Source: Pseudomonas sp. GM74
GTDB lineage: Bacteria > Pseudomonadota > Gammaproteobacteria > Pseudomonadales > Pseudomonadaceae
Direction: 5' to 3'
Length of the DNA stretch: 64,000 nucleotides
NCBI RefSeq assembly: GCF_000282455.1
Contig: NZ_AKJG01000161.1
Location: 1 to 64,000 of the forward strand
Both the position numbers and the translations under genes were made by a program. Within the stretch, counting starts at the first letter, position 1. Each line of letters begins with the position of its first letter. The notes beneath the pieces are model-generated. The model saw only the letters and a program-made list of their open reading frames with translations, ran no database searches and was not told where the DNA came from. Positions 41,944 to 53,344 of this stretch are shown one piece after another.

Positions 41944-42444
41944 ATGAACAGCATGAATATCAGCACTGACAGCCTGTCGAAAAAAACATCCCTCGGACTC
42001 ACCACCATGGCGATCGGGACCTATGGCATTTACTTTGCCCTCGCCGTTATCTACTTCTGGTTCGGCGGTATGAAATTTACTCACTATGAAGCAGAGGGAC
42101 TGGTGCCTCTGGTGAGCAACAGCCCTTTCCTGGGTTGGGTCTATGACCTTATCAGTGTCGATCTGTTTTCCAGTTTGCTCGGTGTCCTGGAGATTTCCAT
42201 CGGTGTACTGATTGCAGGCCGCCTGCTGTCACCAAAGCTTTCCTTGATCGGAGGCGCCTTGTCTGCCGGGTTATTTTTCACCACCTTGAGCTTTATGTTC
42301 TCGACGCCCGGAGTGATTGAGCCAGGCCTTGGTTTCCCGGCCATTACGGTCGCGCCAGGCCAGTTCCTGCTCAAGGACATCGGCTTGCTTGCCGCCTCCC
42401 TGTTCGTGGCGGGCCATTCGCTGACCAGACTGGAAACTCCTTGA
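41944..42444 (+). CDS. RclC/YkgB-like (DUF417) inner-membrane protein
   Basis: The 166-residue protein has four hydrophobic segments, the first at about 27-44 (YGIYFALAVIYFWFGGMKF), and the DUF417 signatures YFWFGGMKFTHYEAEG and PFLGWVY. The E. coli relative RclC belongs to the reactive-chlorine response operon. A convergent gene 30 bp away encodes an RclR-like regulator. The ATG at 41944 gives MNSMNIS; the next ATG nine bases later is possible. Confidence 0.85.
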   Translation: MNSMNISTDSLSKKTSLGLTTMAIGTYGIYFALAVIYFWFGGMKFTHYEAEGLVPLVSNSPFLGWVYDLISVDLFSSLLGVLEISIGVLIAGRLLSPKLSLIGGALSAGLFFTTLSFMFSTPGVIEPGLGFPAITVAPGQFLLKDIGLLAASLFVAGHSLTRLETP

Positions 42445-42474
42445 GCTGACAACCTCATCCGCCGATGGCCTGAA

Positions 42475-43347
42475 TCAGCTCAATGCATTCAGGTCATCGT
42501 CATCCTCAGCCAGTACGCCGCCCTCAGCCACCAGGGACTTCATCCAGTCCCGTGGACTGCAGCCGGTCTTGCGGCGAAACGCACGGGCAAGCGCCGACGG
42601 ACTTTCATAGCCCACCTCATCGGCGATCAGCGTAATCGGCCGCCCCTCCCGCAGGCGCTTCTGCGCCAGGCTGATCCGCCAGCTCAAAAGATAATCCAAC
42701 GGTGTTTGCCCCAGAACCGCGCGAAAATGCACCGCATAAGCGGCGCGGGACATGTTCGATTCATTCGCCAACTCGGCCACTGACCAGGCCCGCTGAGGTT
42801 GGTTGTGCATCTGAATCAACGAGCGCGACAGCCGCACGTCGGCCAACCCGGCCATCATTCCAGTGCTCAACTGCTGGTGGTCGAGCAAATGCCGGAGCAG
42901 CAGGATGATCAACAGTTCGAACAAACGATCAAGCACCGCCTCCCTGCCACAATGCCCGGCGCCAGCTTCACCGAACAGCCATCTCAGGGTGTCGGCCAGC
43001 AACGGCAGCTCATCCAGAGGTAATACCAGAAGATCGGGGAGCGAAGCAGATATCGGATTACTCGCGCCGCCATCGAACAGCATCGACGCGCATAACAGCT
43101 GAGCACCTTCAGTGTCACTGGCGATGAGCTGATGTCGGTTGGGGCGCGGCAGGAAAATCAGGCTGGGGCGAGCGAGCAACAACTCACTCCTCCCCAGGCC
43201 TTTCAACGTGACGGAGCCGGCCTGCAACAGGTGAATATGACCGCGCTGGTCGGCGCCATCGTAGGACGCCACGCCGCAAAGCTTGCCGCTGTAAAACAGG
43301 TGCGCGCGCACTCCGAACTGTGACAACAACGTAGACAGGCGATCCAT
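42475..43347 (-). CDS. AraC-family regulator with cupin domain, RclR-like
   Basis: The 290-residue protein has an N-terminal cupin-6 domain (about 1-170) and a C-terminal AraC HTH (about 185-280; SVAELANESNMSRAAYAVHF, ADEVGYESPSALARAFRRKTG). C24 and C86 fall where E. coli RclR has its redox-active C21 and C89, so it may sense reactive chlorine or other electrophiles by disulfide formation. The convergent neighbour is RclC-like. The start was put at 43347 (MDRLSTLLSQF); another ATG ten codons earlier is possible. Confidence 0.85.
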   Translation of the reverse strand: MDRLSTLLSQFGVRAHLFYSGKLCGVASYDGADQRGHIHLLQAGSVTLKGLGRSELLLARPSLIFLPRPNRHQLIASDTEGAQLLCASMLFDGGASNPISASLPDLLVLPLDELPLLADTLRWLFGEAGAGHCGREAVLDRLFELLIILLLRHLLDHQQLSTGMMAGLADVRLSRSLIQMHNQPQRAWSVAELANESNMSRAAYAVHFRAVLGQTPLDYLLSWRISLAQKRLREGRPITLIADEVGYESPSALARAFRRKTGCSPRDWMKSLVAEGGVLAEDDDDLNALS

Positions 43348-43449
43348 AGGGCAACTCTGCACAGGGTCTGGACCCATAGCAGAGTATCACTGCGCGCTGA
43401 CGGCTGGACGGTCCTCGATCCCGGCGAGGAATGCCTTGGTAAAAATGCA

Positions 43450-43485
43450 AAAAAGCCCGGCATCCATAAGGAGGCCGGGCTTTTT
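43450..43485. terminator. Terminator of ssb
   Basis: AAAAAGCCCGGC (43450-43461) and GCCGGGCTTTTT (43474-43485) form a 12-bp stem with a 12-base loop. It lies 25 bp beyond the ssb stop on the minus strand and is also usable from the plus strand. Confidence 0.9.
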
Positions 43486-43510
43486 CAGGTTCTATTCTTC
43501 GGTGAAAGAA

Positions 43511-44029
43511 TCAGAACGGGATATCGTCATCAAAGCTGTCGAAATCCGGAGCCGGTTGAGGAGCCGCCTGCTGTGGAGCAGGGCGCGACTGCTGCGGCGC
43601 CGACTGCTGTGGACGCGGAGCCTGCTGGCGCGGAGCGGATTGCTGGTAGTTGTTACCGCCACCCTGGCCCTGCTGGTCGCCCTGTGGACGGCCGCCGAGC
43701 AGTTGCATGGTGCCTTGCATGTCGACCACGATTTCGGTGGTGTAACGCTTGATACCGTCTTTTTCCCACTCGCGGGTCTGCAGCTTGCCTTCGATGTAGA
43801 CCTGCGAACCTTTACGCAGGTATTCGCCGGCGATTTCCGCAACCTTGCCGAACATCGACACACGGTGCCATTCGGTCTTTTCGACTTTCTGACCGGTTTG
43901 CTTGTCGGTCCACTGTTCGCTGGTCGCCAGACTCAGGTTGGTCACGGCGTTACCGTTAGGCAAGTAGCGAACTTCGGGATCCTGGCCGCAAGTGCCGACC
44001 AATATGACTTTGTTAACCCCACGGGCCAT
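43511..44029 (-). CDS. ssb: Single-stranded DNA-binding protein
   Basis: The 172-residue protein has an OB-fold (about 1-110; GVNKVILVGTCGQDPEVRY), a glycine/glutamine/proline-rich linker and the acidic partner-docking tip DFDSFDDDIPF. It coats ssDNA as a tetramer in replication and repair. It follows the MFS gene by 9 bp and is divergent from uvrA further on, the PA4232-PA4234 order. Confidence 0.96.
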   Translation of the reverse strand: MARGVNKVILVGTCGQDPEVRYLPNGNAVTNLSLATSEQWTDKQTGQKVEKTEWHRVSMFGKVAEIAGEYLRKGSQVYIEGKLQTREWEKDGIKRYTTEIVVDMQGTMQLLGGRPQGDQQGQGGGNNYQQSAPRQQAPRPQQSAPQQSRPAPQQAAPQPAPDFDSFDDDIPF

Positions 44030-44038
44030 AACGTTCTC

Positions 44039-45436
44039 CTAGGCTACGCACGCTGCCCCGGCCGGGTTGTTCACCAGGCGCTCAAGGGTGGTGCGATCCA
44101 ATAGTTCGGTGTCCAGTTTGATGTAAATCGCCGCCTCTTCCGCGACGATGACTGCATCTGTTACCCCTACGACCGCCATCAGGCGCTCGACCAGACCCGC
44201 TTCGCGGATCGCCTCTGGCGACAACGGCAAGCGCAGGCTCGTGACGTAGGGAGGTTCGCGCATGGTAACAGCAAAGGCCAGCCAGAGGGCAGCCAGACCG
44301 GCGCATCCGAGGAACACAACCGACAGACCGCCATGCTGGAACAGCCAGCCACCGAGGATTCCCCCCAGTGCCGAGCCCAGGAACTGGCTGGTGGAGTAAA
44401 CCCCCATCGCCGTGCCCTTGCCGCCGGCCGGTGAAACCTTGCTGATCAGCGATGGCAACGAAGCTTCCAGCAGATTGAACGCGGTGAAGAACACCACCGT
44501 ACCGATCACCAGAGCCCGCAAGCTATCGCCGAACTGCCAGAAGAATAGCTCAGTGAGCATCAGCGTCACGACGGCGCCGAGTAAAACTCGTTTCATTTTG
44601 CGTTTCCTCTCGCCGTAGATAATGAACGGGATCATGGCGAAGAAAGAAATCAGCAACGCGGTCAGGTACACCCACCAGTGCTGCTCTTTGGGCAGCCCGG
44701 CTTTCTCGACCAGCGCCAGCGGCAAGGCGACGAAGCTGGACATCAACATCGCGTGCAACACAAAAATGCCCAGGTCCAGGCGCAGCAGGTCCGGATGCTT
44801 GAGGGTCGGAATCAACGCCTGGCGCGCGACTCCGGACTCACGGTGCTGCAACGGGCCGGTGGAGCGCGGCACCATGAACATCACGATCACGATGCCGAAC
44901 AGCGCCATGCCGCCGGTAGCAAGGAACAGTCCGGACAACCCGAAGGCGCGGGTCAGCAGCGGGCCGACCACCATGGCCACCGCAAACGACAGGCCGATGG
45001 TCATGCCGATCATGGCCATGGCCTTGGTCCGGTGTTGCTCGCGGGTCAGGTCGGACAGCAAGGCCATGACCGCCGCGGAAATCGCTCCGGCGCCCTGCAG
45101 GATCCGCCCGGCGATCACGCCCCAGATCGAGTCGGCATTGGCTGCCAGCAGACTGCCGAGGGCAAAGACGACCAGGCCCAGGTAAATCACCGGGCGGCGA
45201 CCGATGCGGTCGGAAATGAAACCGAAAGGAATCTGGAACACTGCCTGGGTCAGGCCATAAGCGCCAATCGCCAGACCGATCAGGGCCGGCGTGGCTCCGG
45301 CCAGATCCATCCCATAGGTCGCCAGTACCGGCAACACCATGAACATGCCAAGCATACGGAAGGCGAACACCAGGGCCAGACCGCTTGCCGCCCGGGTCTC
45401 GCTGCCACTCATGTGCTCGCTGTGGGGATCGTGCAT
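44039..45436 (-). CDS. MFS transporter with C-terminal YAM domain (YajR-like)
   Basis: The 465-residue protein has twelve membrane helices, motif A GFISDRIGRRPVIY near residue 75, and after helix 12 a soluble ferredoxin-like domain (about 395-460; VVGVTDAVIVAEEAAIYIKL). That layout matches E. coli YajR, whose YAM domain has been proposed to sense the cytoplasm. Substrate unknown. It is directly upstream of ssb, so ssb may be partly expressed from its promoter. Confidence 0.88.
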   Translation of the reverse strand: MHDPHSEHMSGSETRAASGLALVFAFRMLGMFMVLPVLATYGMDLAGATPALIGLAIGAYGLTQAVFQIPFGFISDRIGRRPVIYLGLVVFALGSLLAANADSIWGVIAGRILQGAGAISAAVMALLSDLTREQHRTKAMAMIGMTIGLSFAVAMVVGPLLTRAFGLSGLFLATGGMALFGIVIVMFMVPRSTGPLQHRESGVARQALIPTLKHPDLLRLDLGIFVLHAMLMSSFVALPLALVEKAGLPKEQHWWVYLTALLISFFAMIPFIIYGERKRKMKRVLLGAVVTLMLTELFFWQFGDSLRALVIGTVVFFTAFNLLEASLPSLISKVSPAGGKGTAMGVYSTSQFLGSALGGILGGWLFQHGGLSVVFLGCAGLAALWLAFAVTMREPPYVTSLRLPLSPEAIREAGLVERLMAVVGVTDAVIVAEEAAIYIKLDTELLDRTTLERLVNNPAGAACVA

Positions 45437-45627
45437 GGAAAAACCTCATGTGAACCGGCGGCGATTCTACCAGTCCCATCGATTGGCAGGGTATATCGCG
45501 ACGCTTTGACGCGCATTGCTGACACACTCTTCATGTAAGACAGTAGCCCACTCGTTCGATAGTGTGCATCCATCCAGTATTTGGCCGTATACTCCTACGT
45601 TTTCGACGCCCGCCGAGCGAGGCCACC

Positions 45628-48462
<2,835 letters not shown>

Positions 48463-48474
48463 CCGGGCTCCATG

Positions 48475-48513
48475 AAAAAGCCCCTGTCACTTCATCAGTG
48501 ACAGGGGCTTTTT
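48475..48513. terminator. Bidirectional terminator between uvrA and ftnA
   Basis: AAAAAGCCCCTGTCAC (48475-48490) pairs with GTGACAGGGGCTTTTT (48498-48513) over 16 bp with a 7-base loop and U-runs on both strands. It serves the convergent uvrA and ftnA genes. Confidence 0.94.
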
Positions 48514-48526
48514 TGTATTCGCGGAA

Positions 48527-48991
48527 TCAGGTGTGGGATTGCAAGTAGTTCTCAAGCCCGATCAACTTGATCAGACCCAACTGCTTCTCGAGCCAGTAGG
48601 TGTGATCCTCTTCGGTGTCATGCAATTGAACCCGCAGCATTTCGCGGCTGACATAGTCCTTGTGCTGTTCGCAGAGCTTGATGCCTTTGCACAGCGCAGC
48701 CCGCACCTTGTATTCCAGGCGCAAGTCCGCTTCGAGCATCTCGGTCACCGTGGTGCCGACATCGAGATCGTCCGGACGCATGCGCGGCGTGCCTTCAAGC
48801 ATCAGAATCCGGCGCATCAGGGCATCAGCGTGCCCTGCTTCTTCTTCCATTTCGTGGTTGATTCGTTCGTAGAGCTTGGTGAAACCCCAGTCCTCATACA
48901 TCCGCGAGTGGACGAAATATTGATCACGCGCGGCCAGTTCGCCGGTCAGCAACGTGTTGAGGTAATCGATCACATCTGGGTGGCCTTGCAT
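48527..48991 (-). CDS. ftnA: Bacterial ferritin FtnA (often called bacterioferritin A)
   Basis: The 154-residue iron-storage subunit has ferroxidase ligands E18, E51 and H54 and a DEEDH-type HDTEEDHTYW further on. The heme-ligand methionine of true bacterioferritins (M52) is alanine here. It should therefore be a heme-free ferritin, as shown for the P. aeruginosa homologue PA4235. The neighbour katA encodes a heme catalase, and in P. aeruginosa loss of this ferritin lowers KatA activity. GGGAG precedes the ATG. Confidence 0.92.
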   Translation of the reverse strand: MQGHPDVIDYLNTLLTGELAARDQYFVHSRMYEDWGFTKLYERINHEMEEEAGHADALMRRILMLEGTPRMRPDDLDVGTTVTEMLEADLRLEYKVRAALCKGIKLCEQHKDYVSREMLRVQLHDTEEDHTYWLEKQLGLIKLIGLENYLQSHT

Positions 48992-49106
48992 CGCCCTACA
49001 TCTCCCTGCTTGAAAGTTGTAGTTTGAACCAACATGTCCTTATCGTCACTCGCAAGACGCAATAAAAGCGAAGATATTCTGAGAAAACCAGCTGAAATAA
49101 CGCAAA

Positions 49107-49128
49107 AACCGCCCAAACAAGGGCGGTT
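49107..49128 (-). terminator. katA terminator
   Basis: On the minus strand AACCGCCC and GGGCGGTT form an 8-bp stem (loop 6), followed by TTTGCG, about 11 bp after the katA stop. It separates katA from ftnA, so ftnA needs its own promoter in the 148-bp gap. Confidence 0.88.
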
Positions 49129-49139
49129 CTGCTTCTCAT

Positions 49140-50594
49140 TTAGACTTCGTTAAGCTGTACGTTGAGCAGCTTTGCGATTGCTTCTCCATACGCCGGGTCA
49201 GCCTTGTAGAAATGCTGCAGCTGGCGATCAACCACATCACTCGACACACCCGCCATCGCACCGGCGATGTTGCCGACCAGCAATGATTTCTGCTCATCAG
49301 TCATCAAGCGGAACAACGCGCCGGCGTGACTGTAGTAATCAGTGTCTTCACGGTGGTCGTAACGATCGGCGGCACCACTGAGGGTCAATGCCGGCTCTGC
49401 GTAACGAGGCGCCTGCTTCGGCGACTCGACATAGCTGTTCGGCTCATAGTTCGGCGTCGCACCGCCATTGCTGCCAAAGGCCATCGAACCATCGCGCTGG
49501 TAAGTGTTGACCGGACTGCGCGCAGCGTTGACTGGCAACTGCTGGTGATTGGTGCCGACACGGTAGCGATGAGCGTCCGCGTAGGCGAAGACCCGACCTT
49601 GCAGCATACGATCCGGCGACAGACCAACGCCTGGAACCATATTGCTGGGACCGAACGCCGCCTGCTCGACTTCCGCGAAGTAGTTCTGCGGATTGCGATT
49701 GAGCTCAAGCTCTCCGACCTCAATCAGTGGAAACTCTTTCTGCGACCAGGTTTTGGTGACATCAAACGGGTTCTCGTAGTGCCCCGCCGCCTGAGTCTCG
49801 CTCATGATCTGAATGCACACGCGCCATTTCGGGAAATCACCCTGCTCGATGGCATTGAACAAGTCGCGCTGGGCGTAATCCGGATCAGTACCCGCAAGGC
49901 GCGCAGCCTCGGCAGGAGCAAGGTTCTTGATCCCCTGTCTGGTCTTGTAGTGCCACTTCACCCAGTGACGCTCACCTTGAGCGTTGATAAGGCTGTAAGT
50001 GTGGCTGCCAAAGCCATGCATGTGCCGGTATCCATCAGGGATACCCCGGTCGGAGAACAGGATGGTGACCTGGTGCAGCGCCTCGGGCGAATGCGACCAG
50101 AAGTCCCACATCGCCTGGGCACTCTTCAGGTTGCTTTGCGGCAAACGCTTCTGGGTGTGGATAAAGTCAGGAAACTTGAGCGGATCGCGAATGAAGAACA
50201 CGGGGGTGTTGTTGCCGACGATGTCCCAGTTGCCTTCCTCGGTGTAGAACTTCAAGGCAAAGCCCCGCGGATCACGCTCGGTATCGGCCGAACCACGCTC
50301 ACCGCCCACGGTGGAAAACCGCAGGAAAGTCGGGGTTTGCTTGCCGACTGCCTCAAACAGCTTCGCGCTGGTGTATTGAGTGATATCGCGTGTCACGGTG
50401 AACGTACCGTAGGCACCCGAGCCTTTGGCGTGTACACGGCGCTCAGGGATGTTTTCACGGTTGAAGTGGGCAAGCTTCTCGATCAGGTGAAAGTCGTCGA
50501 GCAGCAGCGGGCCACGAGGGCCGGCGGAACGGGAATTCTGGTTATCGGCAACAGGAGCGCCACTGGCGGTGGTAAGCGTTTTGTTTTGGCTCAT
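49140..50594 (-). CDS. katA: Catalase (small-subunit heme catalase)
   Basis: The 484-residue enzyme converts hydrogen peroxide to water and oxygen. The active-site residues are H55 (RRVHAKGSGAYG) and N128 (DIVGNNTPVFF); the heme-ligand tyrosine is in RVFAYADAHRYRVG near 338. Length fits clade 3 small-subunit catalases. GGAAGG precedes the ATG. The promoter region has two palindromes (see 50649-50691) suited to peroxide control. Confidence 0.95.
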   Translation of the reverse strand: MSQNKTLTTASGAPVADNQNSRSAGPRGPLLLDDFHLIEKLAHFNRENIPERRVHAKGSGAYGTFTVTRDITQYTSAKLFEAVGKQTPTFLRFSTVGGERGSADTERDPRGFALKFYTEEGNWDIVGNNTPVFFIRDPLKFPDFIHTQKRLPQSNLKSAQAMWDFWSHSPEALHQVTILFSDRGIPDGYRHMHGFGSHTYSLINAQGERHWVKWHYKTRQGIKNLAPAEAARLAGTDPDYAQRDLFNAIEQGDFPKWRVCIQIMSETQAAGHYENPFDVTKTWSQKEFPLIEVGELELNRNPQNYFAEVEQAAFGPSNMVPGVGLSPDRMLQGRVFAYADAHRYRVGTNHQQLPVNAARSPVNTYQRDGSMAFGSNGGATPNYEPNSYVESPKQAPRYAEPALTLSGAADRYDHREDTDYYSHAGALFRLMTDEQKSLLVGNIAGAMAGVSSDVVDRQLQHFYKADPAYGEAIAKLLNVQLNEV

Positions 50595-50646
50595 GCGATC
50601 TTCCTTCCTCTGTCGGTCTTGAACTGCCGGCTATCGGCTGAGAGGG

Positions 50647-50691
50647 AGTATTGATCATCAATATGACAGCTACAAATTCATTAACTTGTAG
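50647..50691 (-). promoter_or_regulatory. Candidate katA promoter with two palindromes
   Basis: Reading the minus strand, TTGTAG (50675-50670), a 17-bp spacer and AATACT (50652-50647) form a plausible -35/-10 pair. The -35 is one arm of CTACAA-N10-TTGTAG (50670-50691), and the spacer contains TATTGAT-N-ATCAATA (50649-50663). Transcription would start near 50640. OxyR is the obvious candidate, but the sequence does not match its tetranucleotide consensus well. Confidence 0.45.
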
Positions 50692-50791
50692 ACATCGATA
50701 GAAAAAAACTAATGAACACCCCCCATCACATAATGCCGATGTGGACGAAGGAGACGCTTGTACGGAGGGCGCGTTTCTTACAGGCACAAAA

Positions 50792-50812
50792 AACCGGGCA
50801 CTAGGCCCGGTT
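50792..50812 (-). terminator. Terminator of the alpha operon (after rplQ)
   Basis: On the minus strand AACCGGGC and GCCCGGTT form an 8-bp stem with a 5-base loop, followed by TTTTGTG. It ends the long ribosomal protein cluster 21 bp past the rplQ stop. Confidence 0.92.
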
Positions 50813-50832
50813 CTTTGTTTCAGACTGACGTC

Positions 50833-51219
50833 TTACTCGGCAGATACAGCTTCGCCAGCAGTAGCACGATCAACCAACTCGACGTACGCCATAGGCGCGT
50901 TGTCGCCAGCGCGGAAACCGCACTTGAGGATGCGCAGGTAGCCACCCTCACGGGTAGCGTAACGCTTGCCCAGGTCGTTGAAGAGCTTACCAACGATAGC
51001 TTTCGAACGAGTACGGTCGAAAGCCAGACGGCGGTTAGCAACGCTATCTGTCTTGGCCAAAGTGATCAGCGGCTCGGCAACGCGGCGCAGTTCTTTAGCT
51101 TTTGGCAGAGTAGTTTTGATCAGCTCGTGCTCGAACAGCGACACCGCCATGTTTTGGAACATGGCCTTGCGGTGCGAGCTGGTGCGGCTCAGGTGACGAC
51201 CACTTTTACGATGACGCAT
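50833..51219 (-). CDS. rplQ: 50S ribosomal protein L17
   Basis: The 128-residue protein begins MRHRKSGRHLSRTSSHRKAM, the invariant L17 N-terminus, and sits near the tunnel exit on the large subunit. It is slightly longer than E. coli L17 (127). Last gene of the alpha operon, 42 bp after rpoA, followed by a strong terminator. Confidence 0.97.
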   Translation of the reverse strand: MRHRKSGRHLSRTSSHRKAMFQNMAVSLFEHELIKTTLPKAKELRRVAEPLITLAKTDSVANRRLAFDRTRSKAIVGKLFNDLGKRYATREGGYLRILKCGFRAGDNAPMAYVELVDRATAGEAVSAE

Positions 51220-51261
51220 GGTTCATTCCTTACCAAACACTACGTTCGGTGATTACGACGA

Positions 51262-52263
51262 TCAGGCAGTCGCCTTGTCGTCCTTCTTAAGACTTGCAGG
51301 CGGCCAGTTGTCGAGGCGCATGCCGAGGGACAGACCGCGGGAGGCCAGAACGTCCTTGATTTCAGTCAAGGATTTCTTGCCCAGGTTCGGAGTCTTCAAC
51401 AGCTCTACTTCGGTACGCTGAATCAGGTCGCCGATGTAGTAGATGTTTTCCGCCTTAAGGCAGTTAGCCGAACGTACAGTCAGTTCCAGATCGTCAACCG
51501 GGCGAAGCAGGATCGGATCGATCTCGTCTTCCTGCTCGACAACCACTGGCTCACTGTCACCCTTGAGGTCGACGAACGCAGCCAACTGCTGTTGCAGGAT
51601 GGTTGCAGCGCGGCGAATTGCCTCTTCAGGATCCAGAGTACCGTTGGTTTCCAGATCAATAACCAGCTTGTCCAGGTTAGTACGCTGCTCGACACGGGCG
51701 TTTTCCACCACGTATGCGATACGGCGAACCGGGCTGAACGAAGAGTCAAGCTGCAAGCGACCGATGCTGCGGCTTTCGTCTTCATCGCTCTGACGCGAAT
51801 CTGCCGGTTCATAACCACGACCACGAGCTACTACGAGCTTCATGTTCAGGGCGCCGTTAGACGCCAGGTTAGCGATTACGTGATCGGGATTAACGATCTC
51901 GACATCATGATCCAGCTGAATATCGGCAGCGGTAACCACCCCCGAACCCTTCTTCGACAAGGTCAGCGTAACTTCGTCACGACCGTGCAGCTTGATAGCC
52001 AGACCTTTAAGGTTCAACAGGATTTCAATTACGTCTTCCTGTACACCTTCGATGGCGCTGTACTCGTGGAGCACACCGTCAATCTCGGCCTCGACTACTG
52101 CACAGCCGGGCATTGAGGACAACAGGATGCGGCGCAGCGCGTTGCCCAGGGTATGGCCGAAACCACGCTCGAGAGGCTCGAGAGTGATCTTGGCGCGGGT
52201 TGGACTGACAACCTGCACATCAATGTGGCGGGGTGTCAGGAACTCATTTACCGAAATCTGCAT
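51262..52263 (-). CDS. rpoA: RNA polymerase alpha subunit
   Basis: The 333-residue protein has the assembly domain (1-235; ERGFGHTLGNALRRILLSSMPG) and the C-terminal DNA/activator-binding domain (about 250-329; LLKTPNLGKKSLTEIKDVLA) joined by an acidic linker. The alpha-CTD carries the residues that bind UP elements and activators such as Anr. Located between rpsD and rplQ as in E. coli. Confidence 0.98.
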   Translation of the reverse strand: MQISVNEFLTPRHIDVQVVSPTRAKITLEPLERGFGHTLGNALRRILLSSMPGCAVVEAEIDGVLHEYSAIEGVQEDVIEILLNLKGLAIKLHGRDEVTLTLSKKGSGVVTAADIQLDHDVEIVNPDHVIANLASNGALNMKLVVARGRGYEPADSRQSDEDESRSIGRLQLDSSFSPVRRIAYVVENARVEQRTNLDKLVIDLETNGTLDPEEAIRRAATILQQQLAAFVDLKGDSEPVVVEQEDEIDPILLRPVDDLELTVRSANCLKAENIYYIGDLIQRTEVELLKTPNLGKKSLTEIKDVLASRGLSLGMRLDNWPPASLKKDDKATA

Positions 52264-52285
52264 GGATGCACCTATTTTCTAGCCC

Positions 52286-52906
52286 TTACTTGGAGTAGAG
52301 CTCGACAATCAGGCTTTCGTTGATGTCGGCGGACAGATCACTGCGAGCTGGAACGTTCTTGAAAACGCCCGACTTCTTCTCAGTGTCTACTTCTACCCAT
52401 TCTACGCGGCCACGTTGGGCACACAGATCGAGAGCTTGGACAATGCGAAGTTGATTTTTTGCTTTCTCGCGAACAGCAACCACGTCACCAGCACGAACCT
52501 GGTAGGACGGAACGTTAACGGTCTGACCGTTTACGCTGATCGACTTGTGCGATACCAGCTGACGGGATTCGGCACGAGTCGAACCAAAGCCCATACGGTA
52601 TACAACGTTGTCCAGACGGCATTCGAGCAGTTGCAGCAGGTTTTCACCGGTTGCACCTTTCTTGCCAGCAGCTTCTTTGTAGTAGCCGCTGAACTGACGC
52701 TCGAGAACGCCGTAGATACGACGGACCTTCTGCTTTTCACGCAGTTGGGTGCCGTAGTCGGACTGGCGACCGCGGCGTTGGCCGTGGATACCAGGTGCTG
52801 CTTCAATGTTGCACTTCGATTCGATCGCGCGCACGCCGCTCTTCAGGAAGAGATCGGTGCCTTCGCGACGAGCGAGTTTGCATTTTGGACCAATGTAACG
52901 AGCCAT
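52286..52906 (-). CDS. rpsD: 30S ribosomal protein S4
   Basis: The 206-residue primary 16S rRNA-binding protein begins MARYIGPKCKLARREGTDLF and has the S4 RNA-binding domain from about 96 (RLDNVVYRMGFGSTRAESRQ). It lacks an N-terminal zinc cysteine cluster (zinc-free form). In E. coli S4 represses the alpha operon by binding its leader. Confidence 0.98.
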   Translation of the reverse strand: MARYIGPKCKLARREGTDLFLKSGVRAIESKCNIEAAPGIHGQRRGRQSDYGTQLREKQKVRRIYGVLERQFSGYYKEAAGKKGATGENLLQLLECRLDNVVYRMGFGSTRAESRQLVSHKSISVNGQTVNVPSYQVRAGDVVAVREKAKNQLRIVQALDLCAQRGRVEWVEVDTEKKSGVFKNVPARSDLSADINESLIVELYSK

Positions 52907-52924
52907 TCTTTACAATCTCCTGGA

Positions 52925-53314
52925 TTACACGCGGCGCTTCTTCGGCGGACGGCACCCGTTGTGCGGGATTGGCGTCACGTCGGTGATGCTGGCGATCTTG
53001 TAGCCACAGCCGTTCAAAGCGCGGACTGCGGATTCACGACCTGGACCTGGACCTTTGACGTTGACGTCGAGGTTTTTCAGGCCGTATTCCAGCGCAGCTT
53101 GACCAGCACGTTCAGCAGCTACTTGAGCAGCAAACGGGGTGGACTTGCGGGAACCGCGGAAACCCGAACCACCGGAGGTAGCCCAGGAAAGAGCGTTACC
53201 TTGACGGTCGGTGATGGTCACGATGGTGTTGTTAAAAGATGCATGGATGTGGGCGATGCCATCAACCACTGTCTTTTTAACTTTTTTACGAGGACGAGCA
53301 GCAGGTTTTGCCAT
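52925..53314 (-). CDS. rpsK: 30S ribosomal protein S11
   Basis: The 129-residue platform protein begins MAKPAARPRKKVKKTVVDG, contains HIHASFNNTIVTITDRQGNA and ends PHNGCRPPKKRRV, all typical. Located between rpsM and rpsD in the alpha operon; 18 bp precede rpsD. Confidence 0.98.
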   Translation of the reverse strand: MAKPAARPRKKVKKTVVDGIAHIHASFNNTIVTITDRQGNALSWATSGGSGFRGSRKSTPFAAQVAAERAGQAALEYGLKNLDVNVKGPGPGRESAVRALNGCGYKIASITDVTPIPHNGCRPPKKRRV

Positions 53315-53344
53315 GATTAAATTCCTGTCGATTCGCTGGGGCGA

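Noticed and set aside
41726..41944. 72-codon minus-strand frame between the hydrolase and the RclC-like gene
   Set aside because: It runs through the terminator hairpin at 41752-41786 and has no ribosome site or recognisable family.
45437..45627. Possible LexA box upstream of uvrA
   Set aside because: The best candidate (CAGTATTTGGCCGTATAC region near 45575) lacks the CTGT and ACAG ends, so I do not call it.
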